Shown here in pieces: positions 49,601-61,219 of a stretch of 64,000 nucleotides of DNA (positions within the stretch are counted from its first letter, which is position 1; each line of letters opens with the position of its first letter). The notes beneath the pieces are model-generated. The model saw only the letters and a program-made list of their open reading frames with translations, was not told the origin of the DNA and did no database searches. The position numbers were made by a program, and so were the translations under genes. This DNA is from Saxidomus purpurata (lineage: Eukaryota; Mollusca; Bivalvia; Venerida; Veneridae), in NCBI GenBank assembly GCA_022818135.1, contig JAFMSR010000012.1, positions 11,929,157 to 11,993,156 of the forward strand, given 5' to 3'.

Positions 49601-50354
49601 TTAAAGGGATCACAAGTCGCGATAAAGACAGGTTTCAAACCTGAACCTTGCAGGATACATAATTTCGACACACAATCAATGCCCTGCCTGTCAATATTCA
49701 TTACACAACTATGCAAAATTGCTCAAATTTCGCAGTTATCTTTTAGAAGTTCTAATTTACTGAATTGTGTGAAATTGCTGGAGTTTGCAAACAATTTTAA
49801 ATTATTCAAGTTAACTTCGACCTCCATTATGAAACAGACAGGCAATTTTTGACACCTACAGCGAGTGACAAATGCCAAATTAGGAATAAAACCATTGACC
49901 AATTACTGCACATTGTTTACGGGGTAATTATTTAAAATCTAAATAAAAAGTTATAAATATATGAAGTTCGGGTAAAAAAGAATAGGTAGGAATTCAAAAA
50001 TCATAAATTGTTATGCAGTGATACTCTAGTTGCGGTTCACAAAGGAACTTCTGTTGCTGCAAAGTGTGCTTATTATGAAAAGGTGCACAACTACCTTGGA
50101 CAAAAATTACAAAGAATGTACTAGAAATTGTTATAAATATTCTACAATTTTTCTTCAATTAATTTAATATTAAGTTGTTAATTTCCTTATAACAGCGGAA
50201 TGATCACTGTGTCTGGTCACATTGAATCACTGTGATCACCTTTTTCATCGCATTGTAAATGGTAATAGTGACCATTTACTCTAGTGTCAAAAACAATTTC
50301 AGAGTGACCATGTCACTGTGTCTTTCACCAACACTTTATTTTTGTCGCCGTGAG
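46677..50354. other. Right-hand flank, first part; one weak exon candidate
   Basis: AT-rich sequence. Possible coding starts are few: an ATG-initiated 45-codon frame at 47,423-47,557 ends with a fair donor AAG|GTCAGT, but nothing supports it by homology. At 49,234-49,292 a 20-bp phrase 'catacgccattgatctaaac' is duplicated in tandem. Open frames of 94-117 codons at 48,057-49,240 are AT-driven and show no domain. Confidence 0.4.
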
Positions 50355-50496
50355 TGGGTGACAATTGGAAAAAGACCTTGGGTGCATACTTCAAATCCCT
50401 CGAGGGGACGAGACATTTGGCTTTGGTTTGAATACTATCACAAGCTAGAGTTTCCTTTGGATTGGAACTTGCACCATTACTTCAGTCCTCCAAGCT
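50355..50496 (+). CDS. Candidate exon of an unrecognised gene (B)
   Basis: This open segment encodes a Trp/His/Tyr-rich 47-residue stretch with RDIWLWFEYYHKLEFPLDWN. It begins after GTCGCCGTGAG (weak acceptor) and ends at a fair donor T|GTAAAT. Its phase fits the next candidate (50,559-50,676). I do not recognise the protein. The phrase 'tacttcaaatccctcgaggg' inside resembles a tRNA T-arm, so a SINE origin is a real alternative. Confidence 0.25.
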
Positions 50497-50558
50497 GTAA
50501 ATAAGTAACAGCAATTATTTGTCAATGACACTTTGTTTTTATTGTTTTTCATCTGAAG

Positions 50559-50676
50559 ATATCAAACAAAAGCTCGACAGCGGCCCTTTGACAGCTCTTG
50601 TTGATAAAAATGTCTTAGCAATAGCTTCAATGTTACCTTTGCATTATGCACATGATTACCTGTACATCTTTAACAG
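50559..50676 (+). CDS. Candidate exon of an unrecognised gene (C)
   Basis: The acceptor TTTTTATTGTTTTTCATCTG then AAG precedes 50,559; the donor is AACAG|GTTTGA. The phase is 1 in, 2 out, matching candidate B upstream. It encodes IKQKLDSGPLTALVDKNVLA followed by IASMLPLHYAHDYLYIFN, a plausible globular protein segment with mixed codon usage. No family recognised. Confidence 0.35.
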
Positions 50677-51699
50677 GTTTGACCCTTGTCATACTCACTA
50701 ATTCAATACCCACAGATTGAGACAATTAACTATTCTAATTAACAGTGAAAGGTATAGATGTATAATAATGGTTTACAACATACAAAGGGAAGCAACTCTA
50801 CGTTTTAATGGCGTACCTCTAAATTTGTGGTGTTGTGCTCTGAATTGAAATGGCTATTCCGAAGAAATTAAAACGACCTTCTCTAAGAGTTTATGTGCTT
50901 TGGACACTTTGGTTATTCAACAATCCAGAATTGTAAATTCCAGTGAATATGTACTTCACACTGCGCTAGAATCGACGATTGATTCTGATCACTCACCTTC
51001 AGGAGGACGATTGCTTTAACTTACGCGGGTTTAAACGCATTTTCAATTGGTTACTTCGGTCATGTGATTTTTCCTCCATACTTTTGATGTAACGCTTATT
51101 TTCATTGGTTAATACAGGCAGAACTAATTGCCAGACCACTGTTTTGAAATCCGTAAATATAAGCACGGAACTATATTCACATAGTACAAGATATAAGCAA
51201 TATGCATAAGAATAGTCAGTCTAAGGAAAGCTCGTAAGTCATGTTTTTAAGTGACGGTTGAGTTAGCATATCTGTAAATTAAGTTCAGGCAGCAATACTG
51301 AAATTTAGATTAATTCCCGTATATACATAGATTTATCATATTGATATTTGGAAATTGCATATTTTGTCACAATTCAGTATGTACGGAATTTGACTACAAA
51401 GACAATAGTTACATCAGCACATCAATACGTGTATATACAGCAATTTTGAATTAAAAACCATGTCACAAAATTTATAATACAAAATACATGTAGATCTACG
51501 TCACTATTTTTACAGTTGGCATATGAATATAAAAGAGTTTGGACACAAGTTTTTTGTAGTAATCGACCAGTCCCTTGACGGAATACTTATGCATTTTTAT
51601 GTCGGTAACTCGCTGCATATATGCAAACGTGCTAAACAGATTTCGTTGGGGATTGCATAGAAAACTGTCCTATTTATTTCTATCGGAATGCCTCGATAC
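50677..51699. other. Non-coding stretch
   Basis: Nothing recognised beyond short AT-rich open frames. Confidence 0.4.
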
Positions 51700-52400
51700 A
51701 ATATTTTTGCTACAAATATACTGTAGATATTACTCCGTTTCGAGTTATTTCTTTCGACGGAGTTGCAGTGGTTTTTAGGAACGTAGTAACTCCAAAAATC
51801 CGTTTATATATACATTGTTGGGATTTGATAGATCTACGATCTGCAAGAAAGTCTAAACCAATTTCATTGGGTAAAATCTTAATAGAGACTGAACGAGTCA
51901 AACTTGTGCCCATACGAGCTGTTTTTCTAAAGTGACCTTTTCATATTAGGGTGAACTATCCCATACAATTGATGCACACTCAAGCAACGGCTTAAAAATT
52001 AGTAAGTGTTTCGCTTAACAATATTTTGATATTTTCGTCGACTGCAAAAGTGTTTATATGTGTCTGCCAAGAGCCATCACGGCTTAAAGTAAGACCTAGA
52101 TAATTTTGATCATCAACACATTTAGGAGAGTGCTATCAAAATACAAGCTAGGTTGACGAATATTACCTCTTGAATATTCTCTGACCTCTGTTTTTGAAGG
52201 GTTGAATTTCACAATCAATTGTTTTGCTCCGGTTTTGTTGATAACATATAAGAAAGATCTAAATGTTGTTTCTATGAGCAGAGCCTGCCATGGAACAACG
52301 AGCGAGCTACCATCAGCCGGGAAAGTCTTGCAGTGTCATTTACATAGACAAGAAATAAAAAGACACAACCGGTCAATGATATTCCCGTACTTGTAGTCTC
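51700..52400 (-). mobile_element. Decayed LINE reverse-transcriptase relic
   Basis: Read on the minus strand in shifting frames, landmarks of a non-LTR retrotransposon appear in the correct order. First is a segment like 'GCVFLFLVYVNDTA' (the family pattern is QGS-x-LGPLLFLIYINDI). Next is KFNPSKTEV, the classic palm-thumb phrase, then LGLTLS-like and DGSWQTHI. A degenerate LEYASIVWD-like piece follows, then SVSIKILPNEIGLDFLADRR. Stops and frameshifts break it repeatedly, so it is non-functional. The clade (CR1, Jockey or similar) cannot be fixed by eye. Confidence 0.75.
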
Positions 52401-53208
52401 ATACGTTGCAAGGTTTTAAAACAACATTATCATTACATATATAAAATTCCGTAAGACCCGTGTTTTCGGTTAATTTCACCTGAATTTGCATTTAGTGTGT
52501 GTCAGTGGTTGAAAATGGGAACAAACATGAGACTTTGGCATAAAAGTAGAATTTTCTTGTATAAAAGAATTAGATCTTAATGTGTTTATTAAACCCCCGT
52601 AGCTGTTACTTCCATAAACAGTGTTTATTTAAAGCCATCGCTAACACAAAACATTTTGAATCAATCATATTCTGTTTAATTTAGGAAAATGAAAATTTTA
52701 CCATTACTTTTAGTTTTTGGTGCTATTATTCTGAAAATAGTGTTTTAATACATGTATATTTGTCTACACTTTTCCATCGCCAGGAAACATCTCTTTAAGA
52801 CTAGTCACTGACTGCGACCTTTAAAAAAGAAAAGCGATAGATGCATTCGCCGATATATAAGTATAAAGTATAAAGTAAGTTTAGTTTTTTTTACAGTGTT
52901 TCATGTCTAACACAACTGGGTATCATGCTGGATGCTTTTCCTAAACAACGTATATGCGAGACCTTACTGTGCAGTTTTGAATGAGAGTTGTTAGGTAGCT
53001 AGATGTCGCTGTTTCGTTGTAGCTCTTCGGAAAACATTTTAGGTCAACATAATACATGTTGATACTCGGGGTTTGGGCAGAAAAAAAAATTGAAAACGAG
53101 AATTTGAAAATGAGTTTCAATTATTTTTTTCTGTCCAAACCCCGGGTATCTGTGTTTATATTTAGCTTGTATGAAAATGACCTTGATTTTATTCCTTCCT
53201 TTTCCACA
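52401..53208. other. Non-coding stretch
   Basis: No coding or RNA feature recognised. Near 53,056-53,150 there is an inverted repeat ('ggtttgggcagaaaaaaaaa' against 'ttttttctgtccaaacc') with a 60-bp loop, probably a small foldback element. Confidence 0.4.
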
Positions 53209-53625
<417 letters not shown>

Positions 53626-54426
53626 ATTAAAGGAAGTGGACTCAGTAAGAAATGCTAGTTTAGTAATCAGTAGTGTCTCCGCCAGGCTCGATGATAGTGC
53701 TATATTTTCATAAAAAATCGATTAGATGGCTCGAATTGTTAGTTGCACTGGTGCAAGGGAGGTAACCATAAATTATACAGCTGGCAAGTCGCACGGTGTG
53801 TAAACTCCCTTGCACACATATCTGTTACAATGATCATTTCTAATAAATGCAATGGGTTGTTGCCTTTACATGCTAAGCCCCAGACGGTTATCTCCAATGT
53901 ATCCTTATCACATAGGTTATCAATACATCAGTGTTCGAACTGATGAAGTACATCATTATCGAACATTGCAATTCGTTACGTAGAGAATTAAAAAATTATG
54001 CAGTCTTCGTGGACTCATTTTATATAATGACGAAATGTTATTTTGGTACCACTAACATGACTTAGACTGTTTTGGACATTGAAGCTCGAAATTGGGGCAT
54101 GAAATATTAGGGGATATTCCCCGCCATGTCATAATACAGTCACAGATATTGTTTATGCTGTAATGTTTGACAATAAAAATATGTTCAGGATTGTTTGATA
54201 AAAGTAAGAAGTGTGATTGTGTGTGTGAGGGGGGATGGGGTGGGGATGTGGTGCAAGGGGTATGAGGCGGAGTCTGTCCCTGGTTCAGTAAAAATGTACA
54301 ACTGGACTCGTCAAATCATACGGGTATTTATTTCTACATTGATATTTCCTCTGGGGATGCGGGCTAATGTGAAAGAACGCACATTTGGCGACTGGTAAAT
54401 AAATATTTGGCCTTTGTTTTTATCAG
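53626..54426. other. Non-coding stretch
   Basis: Nothing firm. 'gtgcaagggaggtaaccata' near 53,752 is a phrase typical of molluscan interspersed repeats. Confidence 0.35.
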
Positions 54427-54552
54427 AACAGTATGTGGCATTTGACAAATCAATAAAAGACATATCAGGCCTTTGTGAGAAAAGAGAAAGAACATTAGAA
54501 CTTCCGCCTTCAGATAAAGAACTTAGGCGTATAGAATTTATCTCTAAAAAAG
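54427..54552 (+). CDS. Candidate exon of an unrecognised gene (D)
   Basis: The acceptor TTTGTTTTTATCAG precedes 54,427 and the donor is AAAAAAG|GTAGTA; phase 1 in and 1 out. It encodes QYVAFDKSIKDISGLCEKRE followed by RTLELPPSDKELRRIEFISK. The composition is that of a soluble charged protein. It does not join in phase to candidate C, so another exon between them would be needed. Family unknown. Confidence 0.35.
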
Positions 54553-54658
54553 GTAGTAATAGTTTCCTTACATAGGTGTAGCTCGTATCGAATTACGGAA
54601 GAATTAAATTTATAATCTGTCTGTAGCGGTTACTGGTAGTATATTAACAAATCTCGTC

Positions 54659-54754
54659 CTCACTCACTCACTCACTCACTCACTCACTCACTCACTCACT
54701 CACTCACTCACTCACTCACTCACTCACTCACTCACTCACTCACTCACTCACTCA
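54659..54754 (+). repeat. (CACT)n microsatellite, about 24 copies
   Basis: A perfect tetranucleotide array, 106 bp after the donor of candidate exon D. Confidence 0.97.
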
Positions 54755-54884
54755 TTTTGTGAACAACAAAACCGCAAGTTACATGTGGCAATGTTGGACC
54801 TTTGACTGTTTTGTTTCATGGTCATCCCCAGGCTGAGGTTTCGAACTTCTGTTAATTATCGGTTACAATCCGTCTTATTTCACC

Positions 54885-55112
54885 ATGAAGGATAAAAAAA
54901 TGTTTGATGCTACCATATACAATGGGAGTAATGGACGTAAATTACGCCAGTCAGTCCCCGCTAGACCTCCGCCCCTGTACACCGATTTATTGCAAAAATA
55001 TGATTACCTGTATCATATCGCACAAAATTCCCCGATGAACGTGTTAAGTACTACACCACTGCTTTTACTGCATAAGATAACCAACAAATTACCCGTACCT
55101 TCCGGGTTGTGA
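54885..55112 (+). CDS. Short open frame, 75 codons, unrecognised
   Basis: ATG-initiated, ending in TGA, with non-random composition (RQSVPARPPPLYTDLLQKYD, then YLYHIAQNSPMN...). It may be a terminal exon or a small gene. No family recognised, no clear acceptor, and the nearest AATAAA lies about 190 bp downstream. Confidence 0.25.
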   Translation: MKDKKMFDATIYNGSNGRKLRQSVPARPPPLYTDLLQKYDYLYHIAQNSPMNVLSTTPLLLLHKITNKLPVPSGL

Positions 55113-56933
55113 TTTAATACATAGTGGCAATGGGACGGTTTCTCGTTTAGATCTATTAAACCTGTCATCTTGTAGTTGATGAATTATATACTTAAAATGA
55201 AATATCTTCATATTGTTACCTGATTGATTTTAGAGGAAATTTCTCGATTACGCATCGATTTAAAGTGTTCAAGTACAACTGCAACAATTTGGATTTAATT
55301 AAGGAAATAAAGGTATATTTTAACTTTTTTAGTACAATATGCTTTAAAACGTTGTTTGTTAACATTGTGGTATATCTGTTGTGTTTACCTTTTGATTTTC
55401 ATTTTGCGTGCGCAGGGTGAAAAGGGGACAGAGTTGGGTTCTTGCCAGTTATAAAATTGAGAGACAGTACAGTACTTGTATTTCTAAAATTGAAAAAGAA
55501 AATACACAAAAATTAAACAGAAATAAACATACAATTTACAAAAGACATAACACAAATTCTGCCTGTGTGTTTTATCCAACAATGTTTAGGTTCAGCAAAT
55601 CTGTGTTTCACCTCAACAACCCAGCTAACTCGTACTTAATTTTTTATATAGATTTTTCATACTTAAGTGAATTCAATAACTTACATTAACGTAAATATTA
55701 GAAACGTTTAAGCACATCATAGTTAGTTTATAGTTAGCCTAGGGTGACGTACCGACATGTAATTGATCAAGTTGGCCTATGTAGTCGGATCACTTTGTTT
55801 CTATTTGAGCCATGCTGTAGGAAATCCAGAGTTTCTAAACTGTTAACATGTACAAATGTATATTAGTTATTGTAAAAAGAAAATGAAGGTGTGTTGTGTC
55901 GTCAGTGGGATTACAGCTGCATTGTTACTCGAGTTGTCTCTGGTGGATAATTTCAGATCAAACTGCAGGTATATGTAACTAGAACATGGTTGTCAGCGCA
56001 CGAGGAAATTTGACAAACATCAGCCCCCTCCACCCCCCCCCCCCGACAAAACTTTCCCCCGACTTTTTTTGTCCATTTGTACAAACAAACATATAAACGA
56101 TTAACTGTAGCTTTTTTTTTCAATTTTCAGTTTCTTGTATGTCTTTATTTCACAAATGTAATACTATTAAAATTTGGTCGATTTTGTAATAAAAAACTGT
56201 TTCAAAATTCATATAGGTATTTATGGCCGGTAACGCTTGATGTTTTAAAGTATTTTGCAGAAAGAAATATGATATTTTGCTGTTTGCCTGTAATTGTATA
56301 TGCATTGTACACATCGTAAAAATCTTATCTATATAGGAAATTTTAACTGCAGATAAGTATAAAGTCAAACGCATTTTGCAATTGATAAAATTCATGATTT
56401 ATTCGTTAAGAAGATACGGTTAGAATATTTCATGACCTAAATACTGATATATCTACCCTGTTAACCGACTCGATAAATATATAATGTAAGACTGTAATTA
56501 TTTCAAATTGTATACAGACATTTTATTAATGTTTAACAATTTTGTACAATTTTACTAGTATCACATATCAGTTGATTCTTTTTCGGGGCTTCTGAATCCA
56601 GGAAATTAATGGGGGTGGGCCCGGGACGGGGGGGGGGGGGATGAGAGTGGGGTATCTTCGTAATTACTATTGTTGTAATAATTGTTGTTGATATATGTGT
56701 AGCTGTTACTCAGTATTCTACTTAAGTAGTTATTTCAGTGCTTGTCTAAAGCTTAAAGAAATATTGAGCTTTGTCTTGAATTTCGTGTAGGAGTAAAAAA
56801 ATGAAAATAAAAGATGTCGCGTGAATAGAACCAGCTTTACAACATACATAATTAGATTAAGGCTGGTGACGATGTACATTTGGTAATTACTTTAATCAGT
56901 ATGCTTGTTAGCATAACCAGTGAAAGATAGTAT
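55113..56933. other. Non-coding stretch with C- and G-runs
   Basis: AT-rich with short homopolymers (C12 near 56,033, G13 near 56,627). Nothing else recognised. Confidence 0.4.
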
Positions 56934-57131
56934 ATGGTAATGAGAGATAGTCATACGGCAGAAAAAGTGTCAAGCGTATATCAGCAGGCAATCGATAAGT
57001 TTTGGGGATTAGGAGTTTACGGAAACAACTACGGTTCGGTAATATCCGTAAATAACGGTCAGGGTCATAAATCATTGATTATCGATTGTACTGGAATATT
57101 GCCTAAGGGAGATATTGAACTTGACGCGTAA
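56934..57131 (+). CDS. Short open frame, 65 codons, unrecognised
   Basis: Encodes a stretch with KFWGLGVYGNNYGSVISVNN and GHKSLIIDCTG, ending in TAA. A possible polyadenylation signal (AATAAA) lies near 57,217. The start is taken at the first ATG after an in-frame stop; splice acceptors upstream are poor. It could be a terminal exon. Family unknown. Confidence 0.25.
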   Translation: MVMRDSHTAEKVSSVYQQAIDKFWGLGVYGNNYGSVISVNNGQGHKSLIIDCTGILPKGDIELDA

Positions 57132-57240
57132 CTTTTGTGAAAATCTTATGTTTTAATTTTTATCATTTCTACCAGAAGATAAAGAAAATTCAGCTACTTG
57201 CAATTAATAATAATAATAATAAAAGTAATGTTTTAACTAG

Positions 57241-57510
57241 TGAGCACTATTACATTACAGTCACATCATCAGTCTTAAAAATAGTCACAGAATAATACAA
57301 AAGCTACAAAATTCGTGAATTTTGACATAATAATGAGAATGAATCTAGTGTGCACTTGTTTTTCATAATCGGCTTTGAGCACTATTTCATTACAGTCACA
57401 TCATCAGTCTTAAAAATAGTCACAGAATAATACAAAAGCTACAAAATTCGTGAATTTTGACATAATAACGAGAATGAATCTAGTGTGCACTTGTTTTTCA
57501 TAATCGGCTA
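57241..57510 (+). repeat. 135-bp tandem duplication, two copies
   Basis: 57,241-57,375 and 57,376-57,510 are identical except for two substitutions (tac/ttc near the start, aatg/aacg in the second half). There is no coding content. Confidence 0.97.
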
Positions 57511-58008
57511 ATCCCTTTACACGTGCGTAACGTTTGCTCGTGAGAATTGTTTAAAATTGTAGACCTGTGACGCACACGGCAAGTCTGTTGCAAAAGTATG
57601 GTGTGCTTTAGAAACGTAAATAGATGGACCTACATGTCCCCGGTAAATAGTACGTCAACTTGTTTTATTTTTGCGATCTTAAATTCCTATTCAGTGTTAT
57701 TCCTGATCTGATAAAGACTGACAATTGATTTCGGTAGGCTTTTTAATTTGAGAAATAGAACAGTTTCCTTTCAGAATATCAAATAGATTTTACATACTCT
57801 AGTAAACGCTTGATTTTTCATCACATGGCTTGAAAATGTAATTAACATTTTAGAAGAAATAATGATTTATCGTAGGAAAAAAACTTTTCCATTTCTGCAG
57901 TAGAACAATACCTGTTACATTTTACAGATTTTGTCATTTAATACTCTGCACACAGATCAAACCTTGCGTGTTTCTTTTTTCTTCTCTTTTTGTTATTGTA
58001 ATAATCAG
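57511..58008. other. Non-coding stretch
   Basis: No feature recognised apart from the pyrimidine tract leading to candidate exon H. Confidence 0.4.
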
Positions 58009-58119
58009 CTTATTTCTTCGGGAAGAAATGAAAGACAAAAGATACGAGTAATAAGACTACCTGGTTTTGACCTGTGTATTATGAAAACTAGCTTTGGTCT
58101 GGAAGAAACTCTATGTTGA
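58009..58119 (+). CDS. Candidate terminal exon, unrecognised (H)
   Basis: A strong acceptor (long TTTCTTTTTTCTTCTC tract and ATAATCAG) precedes 58,009. The frame LISSGRNERQKIRVIRLPGF then DLCIMKTSFGLEETLC ends in TGA. There is no AATAAA within 100 bp. The minus strand is also open across this stretch (58,005-58,214), so either call is weak. Confidence 0.3.
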   Translation, partial: LISSGRNERQKIRVIRLPGFDLCIMKTSFGLEETLC

Positions 58120-59156
58120 CACCTATAAAATGAAACCAATTTCAGCGGAGCGAATTCTTGCCTTTCACTCGAGACAAAGAGAAATGAAAAACAAAATATA
58201 AAGTACCCGTGCAAGTGTTTCGAAATAAAAATGCATTCATAGTGAATCTTTTATGTGTTGCAAATTAACATCAAAAGCTAAATAATATTATTGATAATTA
58301 TATTGAAAATTTCATGGATCCTCGCTATAAAGACGATATCATGTATATCCGGTTTCAATGAAAGGTTTTGCCTTTTTATGAACAAAAAACTGAAGATTCT
58401 AACCCAGTTTGCATTTTAATGTAAAACAAAACCCAATATACAACGTTTTAAAGATCAGGGTAAATGTTACGTAATGTCCGGCCATAAAACTTATCGATGG
58501 CCTGAAGCAGCTAGATCAATCATTCGGAAGTGTTCGGCCAGCATTACGGAAGCAACCGAGCTCCGATCGTAAAAAATGAAATTATATACCTGTTAAACAA
58601 AACCTTAAAAAAAGACCATTCTCTTCTTTCTTTATTTTTTATATAAAATATATCACTTAAACGGAGAATGATTGTTTTATTCATTCCCGTTTGTGATTCT
58701 AAAATAAGTGTTATAGTTTTTGAACAAATTGAAGACAAGCTGCAAAATTTTCACTTAAAATTGTGACATTTTGGGCGTTTTTCTATATATTATATAGTAA
58801 AACGACGGGTAGAGTTTTTAAGTTAAAAAAAGACCAAACAAATAAAGTCTCAGAAAAATAAAAAAATATTCATTAAAAAGGGGAAATGTTATATTTTATC
58901 ATCCCGTTTGTGATTTTAAAATAACTTTATTAGTTAAAATGTTATCGCGAGTTAATGACAGCGCTCCTATACAAACCTATAGTAAATTTGTGGCGTGTAT
59001 TGGCCCTGGCTGTGACACTTTTTCTGCCACATGAATAATGGATTCTTAATTTGGTTGCTTATAAAGTTAACGATATACAATCATGAAAATGGCGCCTTAT
59101 TCCGTTTAGTTCATACACCGCTTTGATTGCCAGTTGTATCCAGAGCTATGGTTTTT
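58120..59156. other. Non-coding stretch
   Basis: AT-rich. A duplicated phrase 'cattcccgtttgtgattcta' (58,682) and 'atcccgtttgtgattttaaa' (58,901) marks a diverged repeat of about 220 bp. Nothing else. Confidence 0.4.
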
Positions 59157-60160
59157 GGCCTGGGGACTGAAAGTCCCCAAGGCCTAAGTTAGTATACCAC
59201 ATTTCAAACCCTGCAAGAATTTTAGCTGTGCTATGTGCGAATAACAACTGAAAACATGCGCTATGCGAAAGTAGTGCAAGACAGACCAGATCAATCTTCT
59301 GTTTGAATGCCGCATATGATAAGAACATGTTACAAATAAAAATAGTACATAAAACTTCAAACGACTGCAGGAAGGTATATAGCTTACGGGCTGCATTACA
59401 CATTTTTTCTGTTTTAGAAATTAATGCGCTGTTAGCTGATTACGGAAGATAATCATATGCATATCACGGAAAAGTACGGATATTTACGGAAATTTACGAA
59501 AACGTACGAAGCTCGATATAAGAGTTTGTAGTTTGATTTTCAAATTTCCGATGTTATTTCATTGACAACTTTGTTATTTACGAACGATAACATATATATT
59601 TACCTAAAAATAAATATCTCTAAAAAAAGATATAATTTACGTACATTCCCGAGAAGGAACTAACGTGATCAAATTCACCCGCCATTTATCGAGGACGCTG
59701 CATGTCGAGGCCCAGTGAACGGTTTCACTGATTACAACTACAAGTTAACCCAGAATCATTTTTGGTTTTCTCTGTTATACACATTGTACAGTACTGTATT
59801 TATATTTCATTGCTGGTATTGCTTTGTTTATTTCTGTTTCAATGTCTTGTCATTGGTACACAATAATTTTCGATCCACATCATCAGATCATATCGCTTGA
59901 AGTTGTACAAAGCGCAGATCGAATTATTTGTACTGGCTTAAACATTTTATAATGTTGACTATGTGATTATTTTTCATTTAACGTACATTTCATAATAAAA
60001 CAAACTTCCCTGTCACCCATATATTTGTGAATCATTCATTCTGTGTCATATATTGAATTTCGTCCTCTGCACATTTCGACCCGCGCTTTAGGTAAGATTC
60101 AACGCAGAACACGTAGGTGAAAAGTTGTTTTTCGGGGAGTTAACCTATAGCCCCCAGGCC
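59157..60160 (-). mobile_element. Dispersed element A, copy 2 (inverted relative to copy 1)
   Basis: It aligns on the complement with 1,812-2,880 over its whole length, with small indels. The inverted end motifs GGCCTGGGGACT (59,157) and AGCCCCCAGGCC (ending 60,160) are at the same places as in copy 1. The similarity runs about 25 bp past the right end ('ttcagcgctcacagcgcttt'), so the true end is slightly further out. GCTTTGATT occurs as a direct repeat just outside both ends (about 59,120 and 60,176). Open frames inside are not conserved with copy 1. Confidence 0.8.
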
Positions 60161-61089
60161 TTCAGCGCTCACAGCGCTTTGATTAAACTATGGCGAGTTT
60201 AATCCCCGGTCTAGTCATAACAAACACGCAAACATGGTGCTGAGTGTTAAAATGAAAGTGTCAGATATATCTACTGTAGACTTCTGCGAAAAGTTAGTTC
60301 TCAAGTTGTTAATGGATATACATGTATATATACCAAGCTCTTACTGGTGGTGACTTACAAAAGTTCAACAATATGTATCTTTTTACTGGGTTCTTAAGTT
60401 AAAATTCTTACTGCCCTTGCGTGCTCTAAATTTTGAACCATTGGAAAACTTAGATAGCCAATCAAAAGACTTGTACGTTTCGTGTTGAATTAGAACGGCA
60501 CGTGCTATGTGCAATAGCTTCGGGTATCTGTCTTGCTCCGCGTGGGTTCGGCAGATGATCTCCCGACGTGGGTATTGATCGGCGCAAACATCTGCACTAT
60601 TTATATCATCTATATGCAGCTTGAACTCGGGATCCAGCAATCTGACAAAAGTGCACGATCTTCAAGAAGCATGTTGAGGTAATAGCGTAGCTTTTTTGAG
60701 GAGAATACGGGAACCGGACCTGTGTCACGGATACTTTTCTGGCGACACTGTCTCGAGCATCTGCATCCTATTCCAGCTGTGTAGATAAGCGGAACCGTAC
60801 GCTAGAAGAAAAGATGCAGTTCTGACTCGATTTATCACCGCGATCGAATATAATAAAGTTGAAAAAACTTATCAATTAATGCACGCTGGTCATTTGCTGG
60901 ATACACTTAAAATGTCAGATGATTACAGAGACACATGTAAGAAGAAAACTTTATGTGCATTGCCTTGAGGGTGCATTCAAAATTGACAGACAGACTGGTA
61001 AAGTGATACTACTGTCGACAAGTCGTTCTCTAGACAACCAGTTCACATTTATTTCATCTCGTGTTTTTATGTATATTTAATGTCCAAAG
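60161..61089. other. Stretch with a broken minus-strand open frame
   Basis: An 85-codon minus-strand frame at 60,383-60,640 contains LDPEFKLHIDDINSADVCAD and YPKLLHIARAVLIQHETYKS, and looks protein-like. Upstream on the same strand are open pieces in other frames ('KKLRYYLNMLLEDRALLSDC'). The pattern fits a decayed gene, possibly a transposable-element protein, but no family is recognised. Confidence 0.35.
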
Positions 61090-61219
61090 ACGTCAAAAGT
61101 GTAACAGTAACATCAGAGAGTCGCCGCAACCAAAGCCTACCCATACAGGAGACGAGTGCTCGATCCATTCCCTGTACTATCATGTTTCCAATCAAGGGGA
61201 CCATTTACCGATCGACAAG
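61090..61219 (+). CDS. Candidate exon of an unrecognised gene (I)
   Basis: The acceptor TATATTTAATGTCCAAAG precedes 61,090; the donor is GACAAG|GTTACT (phase 2 in, 0 out). It encodes RQKCNSNIRESPQPKPTHTG then DECSIHSLYYHVSNQGDHLP. It reads like a disordered linker or cytoplasmic tail. The second frame is also open across the segment, which weakens the call. Family unknown. Confidence 0.3.
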
